Shown here: positions 1 to 7,889 of the stretch, piece after piece | Layout of the letters: the number at the start of each line of letters is the position of its first letter | Position numbering within the stretch: position 1 is the stretch's first letter | Origin: JAVEYA01 sp034003745 | GTDB lineage: Bacteria > Bacillota > Peptococcia > DRI-13 > PHAD01 | DNA length: 16,838 bases | Assembly (NCBI GenBank): GCA_034003745.1 | Contig: JAVEYA010000048.1 | Location: 1 to 16,838, forward strand | Direction: 5' to 3' | Notes under the pieces: model-generated | What the model was told of the DNA's origin: nothing | Database searches by the model: none | The model's input: only the letters and a program-made list of their open reading frames with translations | Program-made: the position numbers and the translations under genes

Positions 1-6
1 TCCCCC

Positions 7-24
7 GGAACTTAAAAAAGTTCC
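7..24. repeat. small perfect inverted repeat
   Basis: A 7-bp perfect inverted repeat (GGAACTT / AAGTTCC) surrounds a 4-base A loop. It lies at the window edge, so it cannot be assigned to a gene. It could be part of a terminator or of a mobile-element end, because the IS-like repeats begin about 50 bases further on. Function is unknown. Confidence 0.35.
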
Positions 25-75
25 TCTCACAACGTAATCAGCATAGCATAATCAATCGTATTACACAATTTATAC

Positions 76-125
76 GTGACATTTTCATTGACGAATTAAG
101 GTGACATTTTCACTGATTCTTGACA
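76..125. repeat. direct repeats resembling an insertion-sequence end
   Basis: Two near-identical 16-base units, GTGACATTTTCATTGA at 76-91 and GTGACATTTTCACTGA at 101-116, lie 25 bases apart. A further TTGACA follows at 120-125. From memory, such spaced TGACATTTTC-type repeats look like the multiple terminal repeats of some insertion sequences, particularly the IS21 group. No transposase gene is present in the window, so this would be an element end (with the body to the left) or a remnant. The repeat is seen directly; the IS assignment is inference. Confidence 0.4.
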
Positions 126-170
126 GCTATTAAATCGCTATAAAACTACAATATTGAGGGAAACAGCCGA

Positions 171-203
171 AGAAAAATATCGCTTGTCAGGCGATATTTT
201 TCT
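171..203 (-). terminator. intrinsic terminator of the ABC transporter operon
   Basis: A perfect 13-bp stem (171-183 with 191-203) closes a 7-base loop. On the minus strand the distal arm contains a run of five T residues (GCGATATTTTTCT). It lies 38 bases after the stop codon of the substrate-binding protein, as expected for the end of the hisD-like/adh/ABC operon. The near-symmetry means it could also stop transcription arriving from the left. Confidence 0.85.
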
Positions 204-241
204 GTTCCGGATTTCATTTTTATTACGAAAAGGGCGTGTCG

Positions 242-1330
242 TTACTTCTTGAACAACTTGTTTTCCCAGAGGCGATCGTCATCGACGCCTATTTCAGCGG
301 GGACAAGCGGACCCTGCAGAACCATGAAGCCGCCCTCATCCGCCCAGGGATTCTTGATGACTTCAGCCGGAGACCAGCCGGCCCCTTCCTGTGTCACCGT
401 ATCGCCGATTTGCGGAATGGACTTGCCGTTGTATAAATCATAAAGGTACTGGACAGCCAGCACAGCCGAATCATAAGCGGGCTGCTCGACAGCGGCCAGC
501 ATTTTTCCTTGTTTGATCAGCTCAATGCCTTCCGGTCCGATGCAGATGCCGGCAATGCCATAGTCGGCCGGATTAAGCTTATGGGCCTCGATCGCGGTCA
601 CTACGCCGGGGGCCATGATGTCCGGAGTATGAACATAAATGCCGAGGACTTCCTTGCCGTAACGGGTCAGGAGGTCGCTGGCCCGCTCATGGGAGATGGT
701 GTTATCCCACTGGCCTTCGCCCTGCACCACCGTCAGCTGGGGGTACTTGCCGATAACTGAGGTAAAGCCGGCGTTGCAGCTCGTGGTGAACATGTCTTCC
801 AGGGAACCGGTGATTTCGATGACGACGCCCTTGGGCACTTGGCCGTTATTGCGGTCTTTGATGCCCTGGACAAAGGCTTCCGCGGCTTTGGCGCTGGCCG
901 CTTCGATATCAAAAGAAATAAACAGGTCGACTTTGCCCCCTTCCGGAGACGTATCCAGGGCCATAATGGGAATATTGGCCTGATTCAGTTTCTTGACGCC
1001 GGGTACGATCGCCCTGAGATCAACCGCGCCGGCCATAATAAAGCCGTCTACATCCTGGGTGATATAGTTATCCATCAGCTCCATGATTTTTAAGGAATCG
1101 GCCTGGCCGTCCTTAATATCAATCTTGATGCCCAATTCCGCGGCCTTCGCCTTGGCCCCCTCGGAAAAAGCCATGATATACGGCGCGGAAGGGTCTTTAA
1201 TGACCATACCGATGGTCATCGGCTTTGCTCCGCCATCGCCAGGCTGTTCGGCTTTTTGCCCGGCGCAGCCGGTAAAGACGGCGGCCGCCAATAGGATAAT
1301 CAATACTGTCGCCATACCTTTTTTAAACAT
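242..1330 (-). CDS. ABC transporter substrate-binding lipoprotein, simple-sugar (ribose/rhamnose-like) family
   Basis: This 362-aa lipoprotein would be anchored outside the membrane, where it captures the solute and delivers it to the permease and ATPase encoded just upstream in the same operon. The N-terminus has a basic start, a hydrophobic stretch and a lipobox ending VFTGC, giving acylated Cys22. A Gly/Lys/Asp/Pro-rich linker precedes the mature domain. The body follows the periplasmic-binding fold of the ribose/galactose group (Peripla_BP_4), with 'TIGMVIKDPSAPYIMAFSEG' near residue 40 and 'DGFIMAGAVD' near 95. The ATG has a GGGGAGG ribosome site about 9 bases upstream. The ligand cannot be read from sequence. 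The two neighbouring dehydrogenases suggest a polyol, sugar acid or related hydroxylated compound. Confidence 0.88.
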   Translation of the reverse strand: MFKKGMATVLIILLAAAVFTGCAGQKAEQPGDGGAKPMTIGMVIKDPSAPYIMAFSEGAKAKAAELGIKIDIKDGQADSLKIMELMDNYITQDVDGFIMAGAVDLRAIVPGVKKLNQANIPIMALDTSPEGGKVDLFISFDIEAASAKAAEAFVQGIKDRNNGQVPKGVVIEITGSLEDMFTTSCNAGFTSVIGKYPQLTVVQGEGQWDNTISHERASDLLTRYGKEVLGIYVHTPDIMAPGVVTAIEAHKLNPADYGIAGICIGPEGIELIKQGKMLAAVEQPAYDSAVLAVQYLYDLYNGKSIPQIGDTVTQEGAGWSPAEVIKNPWADEGGFMVLQGPLVPAEIGVDDDRLWENKLFKK

Positions 1331-1376
1331 GAAATAATGCCTCCCCTATGTTTGAATTTTTTTTATTACCGTCTTG

Positions 1377-2384
1377 TTATGGGTTTTCCAGTTTCAGCTT
1401 TCTGAGTTGCTCCTGATGCAGCAACCGGTTTCTGACATAAATACGCAAACGGTCGATAATAATGGCCAGGAAAATCAAGGCGCCCTGGGTGGCGTAAACC
1501 AGCGTAGCCTGTACGCCCAAGAGGGTCAGGGAGTTGGAGATCATCCCCAGAAGGATGGCCCCGCCCAGCATGCCGACGGGCGTCCCCTTGCCGCCTTCAA
1601 GACTGGCTCCGCCCAGGATGGCGCCGGCAAAGGCCAGCATGACCATGCCTTCCCCCATAGAGTTGTTCACGGAACCCTGCCGCCCGGCCGTCAAAAGACC
1701 CGCCACCGCCGCCAGGAGTCCGCTTAATGCAAAGGCGATAATGACCATCTTGGTAGTGTCGATCCCGGAGACAAAACTCGCCCGGGCGTTGCCGCCGGTA
1801 GCCATGAATTTGCGCCCGAAGGTCGTATATTGGAAAACAATATGAAAAATAAAATAAATCAGAAAGACGACGACGATGGCCGCCGGAATTTTATCAAACA
1901 ACCAGGCCTGGCCCACAAAGGAGTAAGCCTCGGGCAGGGGAAAAATTGAAAACGGCACCAAAAACAAAACCAGGCCGCGCAGCATAATCAGCACGGACAG
2001 CGTCTGCAGAAAGGGATTGACCTGGACCTTGGAAATCAGTACCCCATTGAAGATTCCGACCAACACCCCGATCAAGAGCGTCAGAATAATGCAGGTAATG
2101 GGCCCCAGCGTGCCCGGGAACCAATTTACGGCCAGGAGCATGGTCAGGCCGGGGGCAAAGGCCAGGGTGGATTCCAAAGATAAGTCCAGATTGCCGATGA
2201 CCATGATGATGCCCTGGCCTAAAACGAGCATGCTCATAATGGAAGAATGGTACAGAATATTGATGATATTGCGGGGAGTCGCGAAGTTGGTTGTAACAAA
2301 GGCGTTAAAGAGAAAAAAGACCGCAATCAGCACCCAAATCATATTTTCCAATAAGAATAATTGTAATTTCAGTTTTTTAGACAT
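1377..2384 (-). CDS. ABC transporter permease, ribose/simple-sugar (RbsC-like) family
   Basis: A 335-aa, very hydrophobic membrane protein of the branched-chain amino acid/ribose permease superfamily. The usual family signposts are visible: 'GQGIIMVIGNLDLSLES' near residue 56, the cytoplasmic 'TTFGRKFMATGGNARAS' loop near 187, and 'LAFAGAILGGASLEGGKGT' near 250, which matches the conserved coupling region of RbsC/MglC proteins. It should form the translocation pore together with the ATPase whose stop codon lies 20 bases upstream. The start has an AAGGGGAT ribosome site. The gap to the binding-protein gene is 46 bases, so this is one operon. The substrate is not deducible. Confidence 0.9.
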   Translation of the reverse strand: MSKKLKLQLFLLENMIWVLIAVFFLFNAFVTTNFATPRNIINILYHSSIMSMLVLGQGIIMVIGNLDLSLESTLAFAPGLTMLLAVNWFPGTLGPITCIILTLLIGVLVGIFNGVLISKVQVNPFLQTLSVLIMLRGLVLFLVPFSIFPLPEAYSFVGQAWLFDKIPAAIVVVFLIYFIFHIVFQYTTFGRKFMATGGNARASFVSGIDTTKMVIIAFALSGLLAAVAGLLTAGRQGSVNNSMGEGMVMLAFAGAILGGASLEGGKGTPVGMLGGAILLGMISNSLTLLGVQATLVYATQGALIFLAIIIDRLRIYVRNRLLHQEQLRKLKLENP

Positions 2385-2404
2385 TTGTTCATCCCCTTGT
2401 GCTA

Positions 2405-3916
2405 TTAAACAGCCAGATCTCCCTGCATGGTCTGAAAAATTTTCCCTTCGTGAAACGCTTCCCGGGCAAACTCAGCCATGATGCGTCCCTTATAAAGGAC
2501 GAGGATCCTATCGCAAATCAGGAGCAGATCATCCAATCCCGGCGAGGTCATCATCACCCCGGCGTCTTGGGCCAGATTCTCGCGAATCAGGCGCAGGATA
2601 CTGTCTTTGGCGGCGATATCGATCCCCCGGGTCGGTTCGTCCAGGAGGAAAACTTGCGGCCCAAAAGCAGAGATACGGCTGACCACGACTTTTTGCTTGT
2701 TGCCCCCGGAAAGCTGATTGACTTCTTGTTCCGGAGAGGCGGCCAGAATCTCAAAAGTCTCCAGCAGGCGACCGGTCAAATCCCGCTCCTTTTTTCTGTC
2801 GATAAAGGTCAGCCGGCTGATTTTCCGGAGACTGTTCAAGACCATGTTTTCCCGCACGGAGAGACCCGCGATCAGCCCTTCCTTCTCACGGTCCTCCGTC
2901 AGATAGACCAGCCCGCGTTCCAACGCCTGGGAAGGCGAGGAAGGGATACCCGGGCAACCGGCAATATCCAGCGTTCCGGCGTCAAACGGGTCAATACCGG
3001 CGATTGCTTTGAAGAGCTCAGTGCGGCCGCTGCCGCGTAATCCGGCCAGACCGACGACTTCTCCCTTTTTTAAGGTCAGGGAGATTTCCTCAAAATAGCC
3101 CAGGCGGGTAAAATCCCGGACACTCAGCGCTGTTTCCCCGGCGCCGCCAAAGTGACAGCGGCTGAACACGGAATTGACCCCGGCGGACTCCTCGCCGACA
3201 ATCAGTGCGGAGAACATGCGCTTATCCAGCCCGGAGCAGTCCACTGTAGCCACGGAGCAGCCGTCCCGGATAACCGTAACCCGGTCGCAGACCTGCAGGA
3301 TTTCCTCGGTGCGGTGGGAAATGACGATGATGGTCTTGCCGGAATTCTTTTGCTCGGCGATTAAGGCGTAATATATTTTCTCGTCATCCTGGGAGAGGGA
3401 AGCAGAGGCTTCATCCAGGATGATCAGATCCGCTCGCTCGACATAACAGGCTTTCAAAAGGAGCATGAGCTGCTGTTCGCTGATGGAGAGTTCTCCGGCT
3501 TTAGCCCAAGCGTTGATATTGAGTCCGGCTTTATCCAGAATTTCCTGGGCGCTACGATACATGGCCCGCCAGTCCACCAGCGGCCCCCTGTGCGGGTAAT
3601 CGCCTAAAAAGAGATTTTCCGCCACCGTCAGGTCGCTGATAACCTGCGGCTCTTGCGGGACGATGGCTATTTTTTCCCTTTTGGCGTCCAGCCGGGAAAG
3701 GTGAGCAATTTTGCGGTCTCTTAGATACATGGATCCGCCGGAAGGGGTGGTGATGCCGGAAATAATGCCTACCAGCGTTGATTTGCCCGCGCCGTTTTTA
3801 CCGATAATCCCGTGCACCTCGCCGTGACGAATCTCCATATCCACCTTCTGCAAAGCCACCGTACCCGGATAAATTTTGGTGATATCTTTAAGTTTCAGGA
3901 TGCTGTCTGTGCTCAT
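2405..3916 (-). CDS. ABC transporter ATPase, duplicated RbsA/MglA-type sugar importer
   Basis: A tandem-duplicated ATPase that powers the sugar-type importer. Numbered from the upstream ATG at 3928, the first half has Walker A GKNGAGKS (43-50), signature LSISEQQ (147-153), Walker B LIILDEA with Glu173, and switch His205. The second half has a degenerate P-loop GLRGSGRTEL (296-305), LSGGNKQK (406-413) and LLDEPTRG (428-435). A weak second nucleotide site is normal for RbsA/MglA proteins. Two ATG codons are possible. The inner one at 3916, used here (503 aa), has GGAG six bases before it and fits homologue N-termini. The outer one at 3928 would give 507 aa and sits almost on the previous stop codon. 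Confidence 0.9.
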   Translation of the reverse strand: MSTDSILKLKDITKIYPGTVALQKVDMEIRHGEVHGIIGKNGAGKSTLVGIISGITTPSGGSMYLRDRKIAHLSRLDAKREKIAIVPQEPQVISDLTVAENLFLGDYPHRGPLVDWRAMYRSAQEILDKAGLNINAWAKAGELSISEQQLMLLLKACYVERADLIILDEASASLSQDDEKIYYALIAEQKNSGKTIIVISHRTEEILQVCDRVTVIRDGCSVATVDCSGLDKRMFSALIVGEESAGVNSVFSRCHFGGAGETALSVRDFTRLGYFEEISLTLKKGEVVGLAGLRGSGRTELFKAIAGIDPFDAGTLDIAGCPGIPSSPSQALERGLVYLTEDREKEGLIAGLSVRENMVLNSLRKISRLTFIDRKKERDLTGRLLETFEILAASPEQEVNQLSGGNKQKVVVSRISAFGPQVFLLDEPTRGIDIAAKDSILRLIRENLAQDAGVMMTSPGLDDLLLICDRILVLYKGRIMAEFAREAFHEGKIFQTMQGDLAV

Positions 3917-3930
3917 CTTCTTCTCCATTG

Positions 3931-4941
3931 TTACTCTTCAGGCATGGCGATCAGGACTTTGGCACAGGTCTTAGCCTTCTTGTCCAGGTCTTGAAAAATC
4001 CGTTCCGTCTCAATAAGAGGCACTATGTCCGTGACAATCTGTTTTACATTTACTTTCCCCTGGTGAATCAATTCCACTGCCTCCTGCAAATCGGCTTTGT
4101 TGTACGTGTTAATGCCATACAGGCGAAGTTCCTTGGTCACGATGGGATTGGGGTCCAGGATGCATTTATCCTCATACAGTCCGGCCATAGCCAGCCTGCC
4201 CCGGGGTTCCAGGATACGCAGCGCTTCCTGCAGCGTCACGCCCAGGCCCACAGCTTCAATGGCTGCCGCAGCGCTGTCGTCTTCAATTCTGTCCGTATTG
4301 ACATAGGTCTCATTCGCACCCAGCTTTTCAGCCAACAGCAATCTTTCCGCACTAATATCGGCTACGATGACGCTTGCTTTGCTCAGCGCCTTCAGTGCCA
4401 TCAAGCTCAAGAGCCCGATGGGTCCGGCGCCGATGACAGCCACTGTATCCGTGGGTTTTAGGGCGGTCAGGCCGGCCTCTTTGATAATATGTACCGCCAC
4501 GCCCAGCGGCTCCGCCACCGCGGCTTCCTGCAGCGGAAGCTCCGGCGGGATGACCAGCAATTGCTCCGGCCCCATCAGAAGATAGGGCGCAAAGCAACCG
4601 GGCTTTACTTCCCCGATAAAGCCCAGCTTGGGACACAAATTATATTTTTCTTCCTTACACCAGGCACATTTGCCGCAGGGCACGCGGGGATCGCCGATCA
4701 CCTTCTGTCCGGGCGTAAAGCCCGTCACCCCTTCACCCACCTCGGCGACGGTTCCGGCAAACTCATGTCCCATGGTTTCAGGGGCATAGGTCATAAACAT
4801 ACCCTTGCGGTAATTATGCAAATCCGAGCCGCACACCCCTGCGTAAGCCACCCGGACCAGCACTTGACCGGGCCGGCAAACAGGCGCATCGACTTCTTCG
4901 ACTCTGATATCTCCGGGGCCGTAATAACGGGCTGCTAACAT
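3931..4941 (-). CDS. zinc-dependent medium-chain alcohol/polyol dehydrogenase (sorbitol/threonine dehydrogenase-like)
   Basis: A 336-aa cytosolic MDR dehydrogenase that should oxidise a secondary alcohol with NAD. Likely catalytic-zinc ligands are Cys37 (AGVCGSD) and His59-Glu60 (GHEFAG), with Glu144 nearby. The structural zinc has all four cysteines (Cys89, 92, 95, 103). The Rossmann motif is GAGPIG (171-176), and Asp195 at the end of the second strand predicts NAD rather than NADP. It is slightly shorter than common relatives (about 345 aa), because the stretch between 'GANETYVN' and 'IEAVG' is compressed. The start has a GGGAGGG site. Its position between the HisD homologue and the importer suggests that the two dehydrogenases process the same imported substrate. 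The exact substrate is unknown. Confidence 0.88.
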   Translation of the reverse strand: MLAARYYGPGDIRVEEVDAPVCRPGQVLVRVAYAGVCGSDLHNYRKGMFMTYAPETMGHEFAGTVAEVGEGVTGFTPGQKVIGDPRVPCGKCAWCKEEKYNLCPKLGFIGEVKPGCFAPYLLMGPEQLLVIPPELPLQEAAVAEPLGVAVHIIKEAGLTALKPTDTVAVIGAGPIGLLSLMALKALSKASVIVADISAERLLLAEKLGANETYVNTDRIEDDSAAAAIEAVGLGVTLQEALRILEPRGRLAMAGLYEDKCILDPNPIVTKELRLYGINTYNKADLQEAVELIHQGKVNVKQIVTDIVPLIETERIFQDLDKKAKTCAKVLIAMPEE

Positions 4942-4956
4942 GCGTTCCCTCCCAGA

Positions 4957-6258
4957 CTAATTTTTGACAAAGCGTTCCAGAATCGCGTTGCCATGGGCCG
5001 GAAAACCTTCGTAATCAGCCAGTTTGACCATGGCGTCCTTCAACTGTTCCAATCCTTCTTTGGAAAAATACTCAAAGGTAACGTCCTTGACGAAATCCAG
5101 TGTCTTTAACCCCCCGGAAACTGTGGCTTTTCTTCCGGTAGGCAGGACATGGTTGGGACCGGAGCCGAAACAGCCTGTGGAAAGGGGCGTGTAATGGCCC
5201 AAATAAAGGCCGCCGGCATTTTTGATTTTCTGCATATCGTGCAGCGGGTCCCTGGTCATCAGTTCCAAGTGCTCCACCGCATATTCATTGGCATAGGCAA
5301 TCGATTCTTCCAAAGAATCGGTTAAGATAATGGCGCCGTATTTACGCAAAGATTCCACCACAAATTCCTTGCGGTAATCATTCAGCCGCTCGATATGGCG
5401 TCCAATTCTTTTTTGCACTTCATAAGCCAGCTCCGGCACATGCGTTACCAGAACGCCGGCGGAATCCAGACCGTGCTCGGCCTGGATACAGATATCCGCC
5501 GCCGCAAATTCCGGATCGGCCGTCTCATCGGCCACGATCAATCCTTCGCCCGGACCGGCGTGTGTCCCGATTTCCACCTGGCCGTAAAGCAATTTGAAAG
5601 CGGCCAGGACCCATTTGCTGCCCGGACCGACGATCTTATCCACTTTGGGTACCGATCCGGCGCCATAGGCCATCGCGGCGACGGCCTGACTGCCGCCCAC
5701 GCGGAAGACCGCGTCAGCCCCGCAGATATCACAGGCAATGAGCGTTCCGGCAGGAACAGAGCCATCCGTATCGGACGGGGTGCAGACCACAACCTGGGGA
5801 ACTCCGGCCACCTTGGCCGGCAGTACGGACATCATCACCGCGGAGGGAAACCAGCCGCGTCCGCCGGGGACATAGCAGCCGACCGTATCCAGCGGAATCA
5901 GGATCTGACCCGCCACCAAACCGGGGGATAATTCCATCGACCACATTTTCCGCGGCAGCTGGGCCGCGTGGAACTTCCGGACGTTCTCCGCCAGGGTTTC
6001 GATGGCTTTGATTGTTTCCTGATCAACCTTGCTGTAGGCCGCTTTGATTTCCTGCTTGCTGACTTGCACCTGTTCTATCGAAATATCTTCAAACTTCTTG
6101 GTATACTCTATCAGAGCCGCGTCGCCGCGCGCTTTCACATCGTTGATAACCTTTTCCACGGCGGGCAGAATATCGGCCGTTTCGGTCTCGCTGCGTTTCA
6201 TGATCCGCGCATAGTCTTCCTGAGACATCTCTTTGAGCTTATAGACCTGAATATACAT
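4957..6258 (-). CDS. histidinol dehydrogenase-family protein (HisD paralogue, probable polyol/sulfopolyol dehydrogenase)
   Basis: A 433-aa HisD-fold dehydrogenase. True HisD converts histidinol to histidine in two NAD-dependent steps using zinc. Present here are Gln259 and His262 (QAEHG), the catalytic-type pair Glu329-His330 (VEHLEL), His370 (PNHVLPT), Glu417 and His422 (EGFPAHGN). Two positions differ from E. coli/Salmonella HisD: the zinc-ligand Asp of 'GDYASG' is Cys363 (GCFGSG), and the substrate-contact Ser of 'AGPSEV' is Gly237 (AGPGEG). No other his gene is nearby; the neighbours are a zinc dehydrogenase and a sugar-type importer. The HisD superfamily includes HpsN, which oxidises 2,3-dihydroxypropane-1-sulfonate, so that kind of role is plausible but unproven. 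The start is certain, with AGGAGG seven bases before the ATG. It is the first gene of its operon. Confidence 0.85.
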   Translation of the reverse strand: MYIQVYKLKEMSQEDYARIMKRSETETADILPAVEKVINDVKARGDAALIEYTKKFEDISIEQVQVSKQEIKAAYSKVDQETIKAIETLAENVRKFHAAQLPRKMWSMELSPGLVAGQILIPLDTVGCYVPGGRGWFPSAVMMSVLPAKVAGVPQVVVCTPSDTDGSVPAGTLIACDICGADAVFRVGGSQAVAAMAYGAGSVPKVDKIVGPGSKWVLAAFKLLYGQVEIGTHAGPGEGLIVADETADPEFAAADICIQAEHGLDSAGVLVTHVPELAYEVQKRIGRHIERLNDYRKEFVVESLRKYGAIILTDSLEESIAYANEYAVEHLELMTRDPLHDMQKIKNAGGLYLGHYTPLSTGCFGSGPNHVLPTGRKATVSGGLKTLDFVKDVTFEYFSKEGLEQLKDAMVKLADYEGFPAHGNAILERFVKN

Positions 6259-6296
6259 TCACAACCTCCTCTACGTTAAAGCAATCCTGTTTTAAT

Positions 6297-6324
6297 ATTT
6301 TAGCATATTAAAATAATATTACAA
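6297..6324 (-). promoter_or_regulatory. sigma-A-type promoter of the hisD-like/ABC operon
   Basis: On the minus strand, TTGTAA (6319-6324) and TAAAAT (6297-6302) are separated by 16 bases, with an upstream TGC forming an extended -10. The surroundings are very AT-rich. Its position, about 38 bases before the ATG of the HisD homologue and downstream of a terminator, makes it the natural start of the catabolic operon. No repressor gene or clear operator is seen next to it. Confidence 0.6.
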
Positions 6325-6337
6325 GCGCAACAATAAA

Positions 6338-6361
6338 GATGAGACGGATTACCGTCTCATC
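6338..6361 (-). terminator. intrinsic terminator after the MFS gene
   Basis: A perfect 10-bp stem (GATGAGACGG pairing with CCGTCTCATC) closes a 4-base loop. On the minus strand it is followed by TTTATTGTT. It lies 56 bases past the MFS stop codon and just before the promoter of the next operon, so it separates the two transcription units. Confidence 0.8.
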
Positions 6362-6417
6362 AGCTAAGCGAGCTCGTTGGCCCCGCCAATTATTTTACAC
6401 ACCGGAGTATATACCAT

Positions 6418-7848
6418 TCAGCCGGATTCTCTTTTCCCTTTCATCCTGTTCATGTACAGCCGGTAGGCTGTCAGAAGCGCACCGACGGCGCAAATGGCCG
6501 CAGCGGAAATATAAACCGTGCGCATGCCGTAGATAAAGGCCTCTTCACTCCCCGGCGCACAATTGTTCACCGGACAACCCAGGATATAGCTCATCCGGTT
6601 ATATAGAAGCGCCGTAGCCGCGGAGATGCCGAAAACCATGCCCAGGTTCCTGACCAGCGCGTTGACGCTCCCTGCGATGCCCAAACGGTTGAAAGGTACG
6701 GTGGACATGATCAGCGAGGTGTTGGGGGACTGGAATAAGCCGTTGCCCAAAGACATGACCGCTATATAGATAAGGATGGTCGGTATCGCCGAATATTGAT
6801 TCAGGCTGGACATCAGCACCAAACCCAGGCTGGTTATGGATAATCCCAGAAAGGTCAGGAATTCCGAGCCGATTTTATCGGAAAGCCAGCCGCTGACAGG
6901 CGCCACCACGGCCAAAACCAGCGGAAAAGCCATCATAATCATCCCGGTGATGGCCGGGGTGAAATACATTACATTCTGCAGGTAAAACGGCTGAATAATA
7001 CTGGAAGTGCTGATGGCCAAAAACGACATAAAAGCGCAGAGAAGAGAAAGGGAGAACAGTTTATTCTTAAATATTTCCAATTGCAAAAGCGGCGCGGCGA
7101 CTTTCTTCTCCGTACGGATAAATAAGACCAGCGCCAGGACCACCAGGGCCAGGCCTCCCAGCACAAGCGGATGCCCGAAGCCTGCTTCTTCTCCCCGCAG
7201 CAAAGAAAAGAACAGCAGCAGAATAACGGCGGAAATCAGAATGGTTCCTTGATAATCGAATTTTTCTTTAATAGACGGTTCCTGGGCGGGCAGCGTTTTG
7301 GCCCCCATAATTAAAGCGATCAGGCCAATGGGGATATTAATCAAAAAGATATAATTCCAGCTTAAAACACTGACAATCAAACCGCCTAAAGGCGGACCGG
7401 CCAGAGAACCCAGCGCTACCGACATACCGGTGAGTCCTAGGGCGCGGCCGCGCTCATTCCTCGGGAAAACCTGGGTAACCAGGCCCTGGCTGGTCGCCAT
7501 AGTGCCGGCCGCCCCGACGGCCTGGACAACCCTGGCCACGATCAGCAAAGGAAAAGTATGGGCCAGCCCGCACATCAAAGAGCCCAGGATAAATACGGCA
7601 ACCCCGAACTGGAAGACTCTCGCCTTGCCGATGGTATCCCCCAGCCGGCCAAAAACCAAAATAGCCGTGGCAATCACGATCAGATAAGCCGTAACTGTCC
7701 AGGAAATCGCTTCCGTGGTAACAGCGAGCTTCTCCGCCATGATCGGCAAGGCTACATTGACGATACTTCCGTCCAGTGTGGACATGAAGACCATCACCAC
7801 AATATTCAGCAGTATGAGCATCCTGTTCGGGTATATTTTTTCATCCAT
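6418..7848 (-). CDS. MFS multidrug efflux transporter, DHA2 (EmrB/QacA, 14-TM) family
   Basis: A predicted 476-aa inner-membrane proton-drug antiporter. The first helix carries the family pattern with an embedded acidic residue (STLDGSIVNVALP). Motif A is GRLGDTIGKAR after helix 2, and motif C in helix 5 is 'GSLAGPPLGGLI', followed by WNYIFLINIPIG, which is typical of 14-helix DHA2 exporters. A loop near the C-terminus contains two close cysteines (GCPVNNCAPG). The substrate is unknown. The frame is open up to a TTG at 7884, but a near-consensus promoter occupies 7856-7884, so I use the ATG at 7848. No Shine-Dalgarno site is visible for it. An ATG at 7860 overlaps the -10. The gene follows the phosphatase gene closely but may be transcribed separately. 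Confidence 0.88.
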   Translation of the reverse strand: MDEKIYPNRMLILLNIVVMVFMSTLDGSIVNVALPIMAEKLAVTTEAISWTVTAYLIVIATAILVFGRLGDTIGKARVFQFGVAVFILGSLMCGLAHTFPLLIVARVVQAVGAAGTMATSQGLVTQVFPRNERGRALGLTGMSVALGSLAGPPLGGLIVSVLSWNYIFLINIPIGLIALIMGAKTLPAQEPSIKEKFDYQGTILISAVILLLFFSLLRGEEAGFGHPLVLGGLALVVLALVLFIRTEKKVAAPLLQLEIFKNKLFSLSLLCAFMSFLAISTSSIIQPFYLQNVMYFTPAITGMIMMAFPLVLAVVAPVSGWLSDKIGSEFLTFLGLSITSLGLVLMSSLNQYSAIPTILIYIAVMSLGNGLFQSPNTSLIMSTVPFNRLGIAGSVNALVRNLGMVFGISAATALLYNRMSYILGCPVNNCAPGSEEAFIYGMRTVYISAAAICAVGALLTAYRLYMNRMKGKRESG

Positions 7849-7855
7849 GAAAAGT

Positions 7856-7884
7856 ATCATACGCCACAAAGTTTTATTCGTCAA
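7856..7884 (-). promoter_or_regulatory. near-consensus sigma-A promoter immediately before the MFS gene
   Basis: On the minus strand, TTGACG (7879-7884) and TATGAT (7856-7861) are spaced exactly 17 bases apart, five of six matches in each box. The ATG at 7848 begins only 8 bases past the -10, so the transcript would start at or within a base or two of the start codon. This argues against the upstream TTG start, because the TTG is part of the -35. Confidence 0.55.
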
Positions 7885-7889
7885 TAAGG

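Noticed and set aside
120..152. TTGACA followed by TATAAA or TACAAT on the plus strand, suggesting a promoter
   Set aside because: The spacers are about 13 and 21 bases, both outside the working range. No plus-strand gene follows, and the TTGACA fits the IS-like repeat pattern better.
3812..4461. Plus-strand open frames over the ATPase and alcohol dehydrogenase genes
   Set aside because: They are antisense shadows of strongly conserved minus-strand proteins, have no recognisable domain and lack ribosome sites.
4957..6258. Annotation as a genuine histidine-biosynthesis hisD
   Set aside because: No other his gene is present, the operon encodes transport and polyol-type oxidation, and two active-site positions differ from true HisD.
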